NCBI GenBank assembly: GCA_035308365.1
Contig: DATGGU010000181.1
Coordinates: forward strand, 1-23,338
DNA length: 23,338 bases
Source: PALSA-505 sp035308365
GTDB lineage: Bacteria; Actinomycetota; Actinomycetes; Streptosporangiales; Streptosporangiaceae
Direction: 5' to 3'
In this document: positions 14,333 through 22,301 of the stretch, one piece after another
Position numbering within the stretch: position 1 is the first letter of the stretch
How the letters are laid out: the number at the start of each line of letters is the position of its first letter
Notes under the pieces: model-generated
The model's input: the letters and a program-made list of their open reading frames with translations, nothing else
Databases searched by the model: none
Told to the model about the DNA's origin: nothing
Position numbers and translations under genes: made by a program

Positions 14333-14338
14333 TAGTAT
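14333..14338 (+). promoter_or_regulatory. -10 element for a probably leaderless glycosyltransferase mRNA
   Basis: TAGTAT lies 6 bases before the ATG at 14345, and no Shine-Dalgarno is present. That spacing would put the transcription start at or next to the start codon. No convincing -35 is visible. Confidence 0.4.
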
Positions 14339-14344
14339 CGCTCC

Positions 14345-15046
14345 ATGTCTCCAAGCGGTGACGTTGCCGTTATCATCCCGGCACGGAATGAGTCCGACAG
14401 AATCGGCGCGACCGTCCGGGCCGCTGCCACCCTTCCCGGGGTGGATCTCGTCCTCGTCGTGGACGACGGGTCGGCGGATCAGACCCGGGTCATCGCCGAA
14501 CGGGCCGGTGCCAGCGTGATCAGTCACGCCAGGCCGCGTGGCAAGGGCGGGGCGATGGAGACCGGAGCCGAAGCAGTCAACCTGCTGGACAAGCAGGAAG
14601 GCCGCCAGGTCCCCCGTCACCTGCTCTTCCTGGACGCCGATCTCGGGGACACCGCGAAGCAGGCCGGGCCACTCACCGAGCCGGTGCGCGACGGCGAGGC
14701 GGACATGACGATCGCCGTGTTCACCAGCATCATCAAGCTGGGCGGGCACGGTTTCGTGGTCAAGCTCTCCAGCGCCGGAATCAAGCGCGCCACCGGATGG
14801 ACCCCCACCCAGCCGCTCAACGGGCAGCGCTGCCTCACCCGGGCCGCCTTCGAGGCCGCCCGGCCGATCGCCCCCGGCTTCGGCGCGGAGACCGCCCTCA
14901 CCATCGACCTGCTCCGCAAGGGCAAGCGGATCACAGAGGTCGAGGTCCCGCTGACCCACCGTGCCACCGGCACCGACTGGCGCGCCCAGTTGCACCGGGC
15001 CAGGCAGTTCGCCGATGTAGGCAGGGCACTGGCCCGCCGCCTATGA
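14345..15046 (+). CDS. Family 2 (GT-A) glycosyltransferase
   Basis: This encodes 233 residues and is essentially one GT-A domain: VAVIIPARNESDRIGATV at 8-25, VVDDGS (38-43) for nucleotide contact, HARPRGKGGAMETG, and the DxD metal site LFLDADLGD (D97, D99). No membrane span is present, so it is cytosolic or peripheral. It resembles the dolichyl-phosphate mannosyltransferase / glucosyl-3-phosphoglycerate synthase group that moves sugar from a nucleotide donor. The next gene starts inside its stop (ATGA at 15043-15046) and encodes a polyprenol-sugar-dependent transferase. A reasonable inference is that this enzyme makes, or works beside, the polyprenyl-phosphate sugar used there. Confidence 0.82.
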   Translation: MSPSGDVAVIIPARNESDRIGATVRAAATLPGVDLVLVVDDGSADQTRVIAERAGASVISHARPRGKGGAMETGAEAVNLLDKQEGRQVPRHLLFLDADLGDTAKQAGPLTEPVRDGEADMTIAVFTSIIKLGGHGFVVKLSSAGIKRATGWTPTQPLNGQRCLTRAAFEAARPIAPGFGAETALTIDLLRKGKRITEVEVPLTHRATGTDWRAQLHRARQFADVGRALARRL

Positions 15047-16725
15047 CCAGCCGCCGCGGCGCTCAGACCGCAGCCGCGGACGGCGTCACAGGCCAGACCC
15101 GGCCGCGCGGTCACCGGCCGCCCCCATCCTGGGTCCAGGCGCTGACGTCGGCGCCCGTACTGTTCTCGGCGCGGACCGGGACCGGGGCGACCGCGGTCAG
15201 CATCGTGCTGACGATCATCGTCGCGGCCCTCGGGCCGTCGGTGATGGAGCCGGCGTTGCCCGGGCGGGCTGGGCAGCCGCCGTGGGCATTCGCCGCGCAC
15301 CCGTCGCCCTACCTGGTCATTGTGCTGACCGGGCTGGCCATCATCGCTGGCACGTTCGGGCTGGTGGTCACCATGCGAGCGGTCCGCCGTGGCTGGCAGG
15401 TTCCACCCCGGCTGTTCCTCACCGCTGGACTGCTCGCGGCCGTGCTCCTAGTTTTGCTCCCTCCGTTCGGGAGTTCAGATCATTTGAGCTATGCCGCTTA
15501 CGGACGGATGCTGGCCAGCGGACATAACCCCTATCTGAGTGGGCCCAACGTGCTGGCCCGGCTCGGCGATCCGGTTGCGCGGACGGTCGAGGCGCCGTGG
15601 CAGGCGAGCCCTTCGGTCTACGGGGTGCTGGCGACCGGCGGGCAGGCGCTGGCATCGCTGGCCGGCGGGACGTCGGTTCGGCTGACCGTGTTCGTGCTGT
15701 CCCTGCTCAACCTGGCCGGATTCGCGGGTACCGGGCTGCTGCTGCACCGGCTCGCGGGCGGGGACCGGGGGCGGCAACTGCGCGCGGCGCTGCTGTGGAC
15801 GTGCAACCCGCTCCTGCTGCAGGTGCTGGTCGCGGGCGAGCACGTGGACAGCCAGGCGATCGTGTTCGGGGTGGCAGCCGTCGCCATGTTCGCCGTGGCG
15901 CTGCGGCGGGCGGCTGGCGGGGGTGGCGCACGGCGGTGGGTGCCGCTGGCGGTTGCGGCGGGGGCACTTGCCGGGCTTGGGTTCGCGGTCAAGCTCAGCA
16001 TGGTCCTGGCGGCGGCGGGGCTGCTGGTGGCCTGCCTGCTGACCGGGCAAGGACTGCCTGCTCGCGCGGGGCTGAGCAGGCCGCGCGGCCCGGCCGCCGG
16101 GCTTGCGGCAGGTCTGGCCGCAGGGTTCGCGGCGGTCACGGCGGCGGCGGTGGGCATCGGTGGCACCGCATCGGTGCGGGCAGCTTTTTCGGCGGGAAGC
16201 TACGTGTCGATCGGCACGCCGTGGCGCTGGCTGCGGTCGGCGATCAAGGTCGCGACCGGCGAAACCACCGCCGACAACATCGTCAAGATCCTGGCCGCGC
16301 TCGCGGTGCTCGGCCTGGCCTGGCTGTTGCTGCGGCGCCTGCCCGGGCCGGACCGGCTGGTTCTGGCTGGCGGCCCGGTGGACGCCACCGGGCTGGCGGC
16401 ACGGGCCGCGCTGGCTTTCTCGCTGGCCTGGCTGACCGCCGGACCCTACCTGCTGCCCTGGTACTACGGGCTCGCCTGGGCGCTGCTGCCGCTGCTGCCC
16501 TGGTCCAGCATCGACTGGTTCGTGACCGCACAGACCGGTGCGCTGGCGATCGGTTACCTGCCGGCCAGAGAGGTGGCGATGCCCGCCGGGACCGGCTGGC
16601 TGGAGACGGTGGTGCGGACAGCGATCACCCCCGCCCTGCTGCTGATCACCGGCATCGCCCTGGTGATCGCGTTGCGATCCGGGCGGACGTCAAGCCGGAC
16701 AGTTCCGGTGCGAAACACTCCGTAA
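15043..16725 (+). CDS. MptB-like polyprenol-phosphate-mannose-dependent alpha-1,6-mannosyltransferase (GT-C)
   Basis: This is a 560-residue multi-spanning membrane enzyme; many hydrophobic segments run from about 50 to 550. The diagnostic loop after the second or third span reads SSDHLSYAAYGRMLASGHNPY (144-164) with the acidic D146, matching the D-x-Y-x-YAAxGRM pattern of MptA/MptB mannosyltransferases. WTCNPLLLQVLVAGEHVDSQ is another family signature. It probably elongates a lipid-anchored mannan from polyprenyl-phosphate-mannose on the outer face of the membrane. The start ATG 15043 overlaps the glycosyltransferase stop by four bases; a longer open frame back to 14797 lies over that gene and is rejected. 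The polytopic core is strongly Ala/Leu/Gly-biased, as expected. Acceptor unknown. Confidence 0.82.
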   Translation: MTSRRGAQTAAADGVTGQTRPRGHRPPPSWVQALTSAPVLFSARTGTGATAVSIVLTIIVAALGPSVMEPALPGRAGQPPWAFAAHPSPYLVIVLTGLAIIAGTFGLVVTMRAVRRGWQVPPRLFLTAGLLAAVLLVLLPPFGSSDHLSYAAYGRMLASGHNPYLSGPNVLARLGDPVARTVEAPWQASPSVYGVLATGGQALASLAGGTSVRLTVFVLSLLNLAGFAGTGLLLHRLAGGDRGRQLRAALLWTCNPLLLQVLVAGEHVDSQAIVFGVAAVAMFAVALRRAAGGGGARRWVPLAVAAGALAGLGFAVKLSMVLAAAGLLVACLLTGQGLPARAGLSRPRGPAAGLAAGLAAGFAAVTAAAVGIGGTASVRAAFSAGSYVSIGTPWRWLRSAIKVATGETTADNIVKILAALAVLGLAWLLLRRLPGPDRLVLAGGPVDATGLAARAALAFSLAWLTAGPYLLPWYYGLAWALLPLLPWSSIDWFVTAQTGALAIGYLPAREVAMPAGTGWLETVVRTAITPALLLITGIALVIALRSGRTSSRTVPVRNTP

Positions 16726-16729
16726 CAGC

Positions 16730-16735
16730 TATAGT
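16730..16735 (+). promoter_or_regulatory. -10 element for a probably leaderless DUF4446 mRNA
   Basis: TATAGT lies 7 bases before GTG 16743 with no Shine-Dalgarno between, consistent with transcription starting at the start codon. It sits just after the mannosyltransferase stop codon. Confidence 0.45.
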
Positions 16736-16742
16736 GCGCTGT

Positions 16743-17192
16743 GTGACAGCGGTAGCAGTAGCGTGGTTCGGCGTCCTGGTTGGCGCGGCGGGCATCGTGG
16801 TGGGCCTGACGGCGAGAAGCCGGGCGGTCAGGGCCGCCGGTGAGTGCATGGCGCTGGCTCGCAGCAACGTCGGGTCCGGTGGGGTGGACCCGCGTGCGGT
16901 CCGCGACATGGCGATCATCCGCTACGACGCACTGGAGGAAATGTCCGGGCAGCTCTCGTTCTCCATGGCGCTGCTCAACGCCCTCGGCGACGGCGTGGTC
17001 ATGACCTCGATCAACGGGCGCTCCGAAACCCGGACCTACGCCAAGATCATCGTCGGCGGTCACGGCACCCAGGAGCTTTCCCCCGAAGAGGAACAGGCGG
17101 TCCGCTCGGCCCGGCCCGGCCAGGCCCCGCCTCCCGCTCCGCAGGGCAACGGGGCCGGGCGGCACGCTATGGGCGTGGGGCTGGCATCCTGA
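16743..17192 (+). CDS. DUF4446-family membrane-anchored protein
   Basis: This encodes 149 residues. One N-terminal transmembrane helix (about 4-24) precedes a soluble domain with the family signature: IIRYDALEEMSGQLSFSMAL then LLNALGDGVVMTSINGRSET, TRTYAKIIVGG and LSPEEEQAV. The tail (about 122-149) is Pro/Gly/Ala-rich and poorly conserved. The role of DUF4446 is unknown. It is commonly found next to pheA in actinomycetes, as here (pheA begins 4 bases after the stop), which implies cotranscription. GTG 16743 is preferred over an in-frame GTG at 16734 because the latter overlaps the -10-like TATAGT. Confidence 0.85.
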   Translation: MTAVAVAWFGVLVGAAGIVVGLTARSRAVRAAGECMALARSNVGSGGVDPRAVRDMAIIRYDALEEMSGQLSFSMALLNALGDGVVMTSINGRSETRTYAKIIVGGHGTQELSPEEEQAVRSARPGQAPPPAPQGNGAGRHAMGVGLAS

Positions 17193-17196
17193 TCTG

Positions 17197-18120
17197 ATGC
17201 AGCACAGGTACGCCTATCTAGGACCAGCAGGCACCTTCACCGAAGCCGCCCTGCACACCCTGCCGGACTTCGCCGGCGCCGAACCGGTGCCTTGCGCCAC
17301 CATCCAGGCGGCTCTGGAAGCCGTCCGTGAGGGGTCGGCGGACCGCGCCGTGGTCCCCATCGAGAGTTCGGTGGACGGCGCCGTCACCGCCACCGTCGAC
17401 GAACTGGCCACCGGCGAGGAACTCTTCATCTGCGCCGAGATCCTGCTGCCCATCTCCTTTGCCCTGCTAGCCCGGCCGGGCACCCGGCTCGATGAGGTCC
17501 GGCGGGTCGGCGGCCACCCGCAAGCCCAGGCCCAGTGCCGCAACTGGCTGGCCGCCAACCTCCCGGCCGCCGAATGGCTCCCCGCCGCCTCCAACGCGCT
17601 GGCCGCCCAGCAGGTATCGGCCGGCGGGCTGGACGCCGCCCTGGCCGGTGCCTTTGCCGCCACCAGCTACGGCCTGTCCCTGCTGGCCGAAAACGTGCAC
17701 GACAAGTCCACCGCGGTCACCCGCTTCGTCGTGGTCAGCAAGCCAGGCCCCCTCCCCGTCCCCAGCGGCGCCGACCGCACCTCCCTGGCAGCCTTCCTGG
17801 CCGAAGACCACCCCGGTGCCCTGATGGAGATCCTTACCGAGTTCTCCGTCCGCGGCATCAACCTGACCCGCATCGAGTCCCGCCCCACCGGCGACGAACT
17901 GGGCAAGTACTACTTCTGCATCGACTGCGAAGGCCACATCGACGACGCCCGGGTAGGCGAAGCGATGATGGGCCTGCACCGCCTGTGCGCCAACGTCAGA
18001 TTCCTCGGCAGCTACCCCCGCTCCGACGGCGGCAAAACCCAGGTCCGCCCCGGCACCTCCGACCCCGAATTCGCCTCCTCCGCCGCCTGGCTATCCCGCC
18101 TCCGCTACGGCCGCGTCTGA
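17197..18120 (+). CDS. pheA: Prephenate dehydratase
   Basis: This 307-residue enzyme converts prephenate to phenylpyruvate in phenylalanine synthesis. The catalytic PDT domain covers about 4-182: YLGPAGTFTEAAL, VVPIESSVDGAV (where many relatives have ENS), and the TRF motif T175-R176-F177 in DKSTAVTRFVVV, with T175 the expected catalytic residue. The ACT regulatory domain covers about 195-275, with HPGALMEIL and LTRIESRPT (ESRP), the phenylalanine-binding signature for feedback inhibition. The tail after 280 is not conserved. ATG 17197 follows the DUF4446 stop by four bases. It is convergent with bpa. It lacks a chorismate mutase domain, as is usual in actinobacteria. Confidence 0.95.
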   Translation: MQHRYAYLGPAGTFTEAALHTLPDFAGAEPVPCATIQAALEAVREGSADRAVVPIESSVDGAVTATVDELATGEELFICAEILLPISFALLARPGTRLDEVRRVGGHPQAQAQCRNWLAANLPAAEWLPAASNALAAQQVSAGGLDAALAGAFAATSYGLSLLAENVHDKSTAVTRFVVVSKPGPLPVPSGADRTSLAAFLAEDHPGALMEILTEFSVRGINLTRIESRPTGDELGKYYFCIDCEGHIDDARVGEAMMGLHRLCANVRFLGSYPRSDGGKTQVRPGTSDPEFASSAAWLSRLRYGRV

Positions 18121-18191
18121 CCCGGTGCCGATGCCCCACTCCGCCTCGGCGGCCAGGGGTGCCGCCCAGCCCTGCTTAGCCCAGATATGCA

Positions 18192-18207
18192 CGGGCGGTG
18201 GCGCCCG
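18192..18207. terminator. Hairpin between convergent pheA and bpa
   Basis: CGGGCG (18192-18197), loop GTGG, CGCCCG (18202-18207): six perfect G-C pairs in the 142-base gap between two convergent genes. There is no T-tract. It is the best bidirectional terminator candidate in the gap. Confidence 0.5.
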
Positions 18208-18262
18208 CAAGGCGAGTGTGGTTCCGCCGCCACCCGGCGCTTTCCCGTTCGGGCCTTCAGCC

Positions 18263-18799
18263 TTACAGGTAAGGCCCGGACCCCCTCGGCGGCTGTTGCG
18301 GCTCATCGCCTGCAGGCATGACCCCCGGCGGCAACGCCCTGCGCATCTGCTCCAACTGTGCCCTCGCCGCCATTTGCTGCGCAAACAGCGTCGTCTGGAT
18401 CCCATGGAACAGCCCCTCAAGCCAGCCAACGAGCTGCGCCTGCGCCACCCGCAGCTCCGCCTCACTGGGCAGATCGCCCTCCGTGAACGGCAGCGATAGC
18501 CGGTCGAGCTCCTTGACCAGCTCAGGCGCTAGCCCGTCCTCGAGTTCCTTGATCGAGCTCTGGTGGATCTCCTTGAGCCGCGCCCTGCTCTTCTCGTCCA
18601 GTGGTGCCGCTCTGACCTCTTCGAGCAGCTGGCGGATCATGCTGCCGATCCGCATCACCTTGGCAGGCTGTTCGATCATTTCGGTCACCGGGCGCTCGTT
18701 GTCACCGGAGCCGTCCATGTTGTCGCCGGCTGATATTCCCTCGGGACCGACCACGACGACCTGGGGGTGCTGTGGCTCGGAGTTCATCGGCTCACTCAT
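18263..18799 (-). CDS. bpa: Bacterial proteasome activator (Bpa/PafE)
   Basis: This encodes 178 residues. The central helical domain (about 36-155: EMIEQPAKVMRIGSMIRQLL, EEVRAAPLDEKSRARLKEIH, EAELRVAQAQLVGWLEGLFH) is the Bpa family core, which assembles into dodecameric rings that open the 20S proteasome without ATP. The C-terminus ends RGSGPYL, a variant of the GQYL (HbYX-like) anchor of the Mycobacterium tuberculosis protein Rv3780. ATG 18799 is followed by a second in-frame ATG at 18787; AGGAAG sits too close to the first, so the second is possible. A longer frame reaching 19657 overlaps the upstream oxidoreductase and is not real. Role: degradation of unfolded or damaged proteins in the cytoplasm. 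It lies 68 bases after the oxidoreductase gene on the same strand. Confidence 0.9.
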   Translation of the reverse strand: MSEPMNSEPQHPQVVVVGPEGISAGDNMDGSGDNERPVTEMIEQPAKVMRIGSMIRQLLEEVRAAPLDEKSRARLKEIHQSSIKELEDGLAPELVKELDRLSLPFTEGDLPSEAELRVAQAQLVGWLEGLFHGIQTTLFAQQMAARAQLEQMRRALPPGVMPAGDEPQQPPRGSGPYL

Positions 18800-18867
18800 C
18801 TTCCTAGTCTGTCCCTCTCCGGGACCTGGATCGCCGGCGGGGGGACCGCTCCCCATCTGAGGCCGGT

Positions 18868-19848
18868 TTATTGGCTGGTGAGCAGGATTTTGCCCACGTG
18901 CGCGCTGGCCTCCATGATCCGGTGCGCCTCGGCCGCGCCGGCCAGTGGCAGCGTCCGGTCGATGATCGCATGGACCCGGCCGGATTCTATGAGCGGCCAG
19001 ACGTGCTCCACTGTAGCGGCGACGACGGCGGCTTTCTCCGCGACCGGTCTCGGCCGCAGGGAGGCCGCCCGCACGCTGGCCCGCTTGCCGAGCAGTACGC
19101 GCAGATCGAGGTCCCCATGACTGCCGCCCTGGGTGCCGATGATGACCAGCCGCCCGCCGGTGGCGAGCGCGGCCAGGTTCTTGCCGAGGTAGCTGCCGCC
19201 CATGATGTCGAGGATCACGTCCGCGCCCTTGCCCTCGGTGAAATCGTGCACCCGGGCCACGAAGTCCTCTTCCTTGTAGGAGATGGCGCAGTCCGCGCCG
19301 AGCGCGACGCAGCGGGCCAGTTTCTCCGCTGACCCCGCCGTGCAGGCGACCCGCGCTCCCCGTGCCTTGCCGAGCTGGATCGCCATCGTCCCGATGCCGC
19401 TCGCCCCGCCGTGTACCAGCAGCGTCTCTCCCGGGGAGAGCCCGGCGCTCATGAACACGTTGGAGTACACGGTGCAGGCGACCTCGGGCAGTGCCGCCGC
19501 CTCGGTCACGGTCAGCCCGGCCGGAACCGGCAGCAACTGGCCCGCGGGCACCGCCACCTGCTCGGCGTACCCGCCGCCCGCCAGCAGGGCGCACACCTCC
19601 TGGCCCACGCTCCAGCCTGCTACATTCTCGCCCATGGCCGCGATCCGGCCCGAGCACTCCAGTCCCGGATACGGTGGCGCGCCTGGCGGCGGCGGATAGA
19701 AACCCATCCGCTGGAACAGGTCAGCGTGGTTCACCCCGGCCGCCGTCACGTCGACGAGAACATCGTCCGGTCCCACAATCGGATCATCGACCTCGGTCAG
19801 TTTGAGTACCTCGGGCCCGCCCGGCTCGCTGATGACGATCGCACGCAT
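18868..19848 (-). CDS. NAD(P)H:quinone oxidoreductase, PIG3-type zinc-independent MDR
   Basis: This encodes 326 residues from ATG 19848 (AGGAG 5 bases upstream), so the longer open frame to 19998 is not used. It is a medium-chain dehydrogenase/reductase of the quinone oxidoreductase branch: N-terminal GroES-like half, MRAIVISEPGG, GVNHADLFQRMGFYPPPPGA (the PPPPG loop is PIG3-like), and a Rossmann half with HGGASGIGTMAIQLGK at 146-161. The catalytic zinc ligands of alcohol dehydrogenases (GHE) are absent. Likely reaction: NADPH-dependent one-electron reduction of quinones or enones. It precedes bpa on the same strand; in M. tuberculosis an oxidoreductase of this type (Rv3777) also lies close to the Bpa gene, so the pairing looks old. 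Confidence 0.88.
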   Translation of the reverse strand: MRAIVISEPGGPEVLKLTEVDDPIVGPDDVLVDVTAAGVNHADLFQRMGFYPPPPGAPPYPGLECSGRIAAMGENVAGWSVGQEVCALLAGGGYAEQVAVPAGQLLPVPAGLTVTEAAALPEVACTVYSNVFMSAGLSPGETLLVHGGASGIGTMAIQLGKARGARVACTAGSAEKLARCVALGADCAISYKEEDFVARVHDFTEGKGADVILDIMGGSYLGKNLAALATGGRLVIIGTQGGSHGDLDLRVLLGKRASVRAASLRPRPVAEKAAVVAATVEHVWPLIESGRVHAIIDRTLPLAGAAEAHRIMEASAHVGKILLTSQ

Positions 19849-19986
19849 GCCTGCTCCTGGGTGTTTGACTGGTGGCTGAGGGTATCGCCTGGAGATCGGG
19901 TAGCTTAGGTCTCGGCTTGGAACGCGGATCCCGGCCCCTGGGGATGCCATTCTCCTACCACTGGGGACCTGGGGAGGGAATGACCA

Positions 19987-21975
19987 GTGGCTAAGCAAGA
20001 CAAGGATCAGTTGGCCGGAGCGGAAGAGAACGCGCAGAATCCGCCCTCGGCGAAGGCAACCGCTCCCGCAGGTGACAGCCCGCCCGCCGGCCCCACCGGG
20101 CCGGGCGGCACCAGCACGCGCGCAGGCCAGGACGGCTCAGGCCCACAGGTGCCGCCCGGCATGGGACGCCGTCCGGCCGGCTTCGCGGCCGGTTACCCGG
20201 AGCCCGAGCCGCCGGGCTACTCCGGTGCCGGTGAGACCCCGGACCGCGCCACCCAGGGTGACCCCGCCGCGTCGGTCTGGATGCCGCGCGACGCCCAGGG
20301 CGCGGGCGGGCAAGCCTCGCCCTACGCTTCCTCCTACGGCGATTACCCCTATTCGGCGCTGGGTCATGACCAGCCAGGCTATGGGGGTTATGGTCAGCCA
20401 ATGGGGTACGGCGCCGACCAGGGCTACGGCGACGACCGTGGGTACGGTCAAGATCAGATATACGCCGGGCAGGAGGGGTACGGTCCCTACCCGCCGCAGG
20501 ACTACGGTGAAGGTCAGGGTTATCAGCCCCCGGGCAGCTACGCTGACGACGCACGCTACGGCCAGGGCTACGCTCAAGGCCAGCCCTACCCCGGGGGCTT
20601 GGTCTACGGCCGGGATCCCAGTTACGCCCCAGCCCAGCCCGGTGAGCATCGCGGCCCCGGCGCCGGCCAGGCCGAGAAGCCCGACACCGACCGGGGCCAG
20701 CCGGCCGGCAAAGCCGCCGCGAGCCCCTACCCGCCGCAAGACTCCTACCAGTGGCAGCAGGCTCCCTACGAGACCTCCGGTTCCGCACAGCCCGGCCCGT
20801 ACGAGGCCCGGAATCTTTATGGGCAACAGCCCCAGCCGCGAGCCGAAGCCGCCGCCCCAGCCCGTCCCTACCCGCCGGCCAGGACACCCCAGCCCACCAG
20901 GCAGCCGGCCGGCGGCGACCCGCTAACCCCGCTGCCATTGCATGCCGGAGACCAGCAGCAAGCCGCCGAAACCGCCGACGACCTGACCGCCGAAGCGCTC
21001 CTGCACGGCAGGCGCCACGCCCCCGAGAGCGGCTGGCGGCGGATCCTGTACAAGGGTTCAGGCGGCCTGATCCACCCGCGCGAATCCGCCGACGCCGTCC
21101 GCCGCCGCGACCTGATCGCCCGTGTCCGTACCCCCGTCGCCGGCGGCCATCACCGCGTCGCCGTGATGAGCCTCAAGGGTGGCGTCGGCAAGACGACGAC
21201 CTGCGTCAGCCTCGGCGCGATGCTAGCCTCCCTGCGCGGCGACCGGATCATCGCCCTGGACGCGAACCCCGACCGCGGAACCCTGTCGGACAAGGTCCGC
21301 CTGGAAACCGCGGCAACCGTCCGCGACCTGCTCAATGAACGCGACCAGATCCACCGCTACGCCGACGTCCGCGCCTTCACGTCGCAGGCTCCCAGCCGCC
21401 TGGAAATCCTGGCCTCCGACCGGGACCCGGCGGTATCCATAGCCTTCAGCGAGGAAGACTATTACGAAGCAGCAAGCGTCCTGGAACACTACTATTCGAT
21501 CTCACTGACCGACTGCGGCACCGGCCTTCTCCACTCCGCGATGGCCGGCGTCCTGCGAATGGCGGATCAGATCGTCCTGGTCAGCTCTCCCTCGGTAGAC
21601 GGCGCCCGAAGCGCAAGCGCCACCCTAGACTGGCTCGACGCCCACGAATACGGTGACCTGGTTCGCAACGCCGTGGTCGTCCTGTCCATGATCAGGCCAC
21701 GCAGCAAGAGCACGGTAGACCTGGACAGACTGGAAAATCACTTCGCCGGCCGCTGCCGTTCGGTCGCCCGGATTCCTTACGATGCCCACCTGGAAGAGGG
21801 CGCGGAAGTAGACCTAGAGCTGATGAGCCCGGCCACGGTCAACGCCTACCTCATGCTGGCAGCCACCGTCGGCGACGGCTTCGCCTGGCCCCGCCACGCG
21901 GGCCGCCAAACCGCATTAAGACAAAACTGGGAGCGCGGGGGCGGCGGAACCAACACAGCGGGGCGCTATCGTTAA
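19987..21975 (+). CDS. MinD/ParA-like ATPase with long YG-rich disordered N-terminus
   Basis: This encodes 662 residues. GTG 19987 is preceded by GGGGAGGG 8 bases upstream. Residues 1-335 are low complexity: a Pro/Gly/Ala part, then a Tyr/Gly/Gln-rich part (about 117-215; many GYG, GQGY and DQGYG units), then a Pro-rich linker. Residues 345-635 form a SIMIBI ATPase: deviant Walker A LKGGVGKTT (396-404), LDANPDRGTLSDKV (424-437), SLTDCGTGLLHSAM (506-519) and VSSPSVDGARSAS (532-544). The block from GWRRILYKGSGGLIHP to HLEEGAEVDLE is characteristic of an actinobacterial MinD-like group that includes EspI-type, Pro-rich ATPases of ESX loci. No ESX gene is in the window. Likely role: ATP-dependent spatial organisation at membrane or nucleoid. 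It ends 9 bases before tRNA-Ser. Confidence 0.85.
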   Translation: MAKQDKDQLAGAEENAQNPPSAKATAPAGDSPPAGPTGPGGTSTRAGQDGSGPQVPPGMGRRPAGFAAGYPEPEPPGYSGAGETPDRATQGDPAASVWMPRDAQGAGGQASPYASSYGDYPYSALGHDQPGYGGYGQPMGYGADQGYGDDRGYGQDQIYAGQEGYGPYPPQDYGEGQGYQPPGSYADDARYGQGYAQGQPYPGGLVYGRDPSYAPAQPGEHRGPGAGQAEKPDTDRGQPAGKAAASPYPPQDSYQWQQAPYETSGSAQPGPYEARNLYGQQPQPRAEAAAPARPYPPARTPQPTRQPAGGDPLTPLPLHAGDQQQAAETADDLTAEALLHGRRHAPESGWRRILYKGSGGLIHPRESADAVRRRDLIARVRTPVAGGHHRVAVMSLKGGVGKTTTCVSLGAMLASLRGDRIIALDANPDRGTLSDKVRLETAATVRDLLNERDQIHRYADVRAFTSQAPSRLEILASDRDPAVSIAFSEEDYYEAASVLEHYYSISLTDCGTGLLHSAMAGVLRMADQIVLVSSPSVDGARSASATLDWLDAHEYGDLVRNAVVVLSMIRPRSKSTVDLDRLENHFAGRCRSVARIPYDAHLEEGAEVDLELMSPATVNAYLMLAATVGDGFAWPRHAGRQTALRQNWERGGGGTNTAGRYR

Positions 21976-21984
21976 GCAGCGCCA

Positions 21985-22073
21985 GGAGGGCTCGCCTAGT
22001 GGCCGATGGCGGCGGTCTTGAAAACCGCTAGGGGGCGTGAGCTTCCTCGTGGGTTCGAATCCCACGCCCTCCG
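21985..22073 (+). tRNA. tRNA-Ser (anticodon TGA)
   Basis: The 7-bp acceptor stem pairs GGAGGGC (21985-21991) with GCCCTCC (22066-22072), discriminator G at 22073. The anticodon stem GCGGT/ACCGC encloses loop CTTGAAA, giving anticodon TGA at 22019-22021, which reads UCA and related serine codons. The long variable arm (class II) and the T arm with GTTCGAAT support serine. CCA is not encoded. It begins 9 bases after the MinD-like gene and may be read through from it. Confidence 0.95.
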
Positions 22074-22301
22074 CTTTATGTGCGAAATTCTACCTTGACT
22101 AGGGTTTATCCTAAAACAGGCGATCGAACATGCCACGGTCGGTGCGCTGGCCGTGTGGACACCACCGGCGGTTGGTCTACCTGAGGGATGACCGAGGTGG
22201 ACGCGGCGGAAGGTCTTGGCGGCCACCGGCTCGTGGCGGCGGCCTGACCGGGCGCCGGGTGGCCGAGGGCTGGCCACGGGCCAGGGTCCTGGGCGCAGGG
22301 C

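Noticed and set aside
14797..15042. Longer N-terminus for the mannosyltransferase
   Set aside because: It overlaps the glycosyltransferase coding region; the ATGA overlap at 15043 is the natural start.
18800..19657. Longer N-terminus for Bpa
   Set aside because: It lies across the oxidoreductase gene in another frame and has Arg/Gly-rich composition typical of off-frame translation.
21996..22277. Minus-strand frame containing RAWDSNPRGSSRP
   Set aside because: This is the well-known spurious translation of a tRNA-Ser gene.
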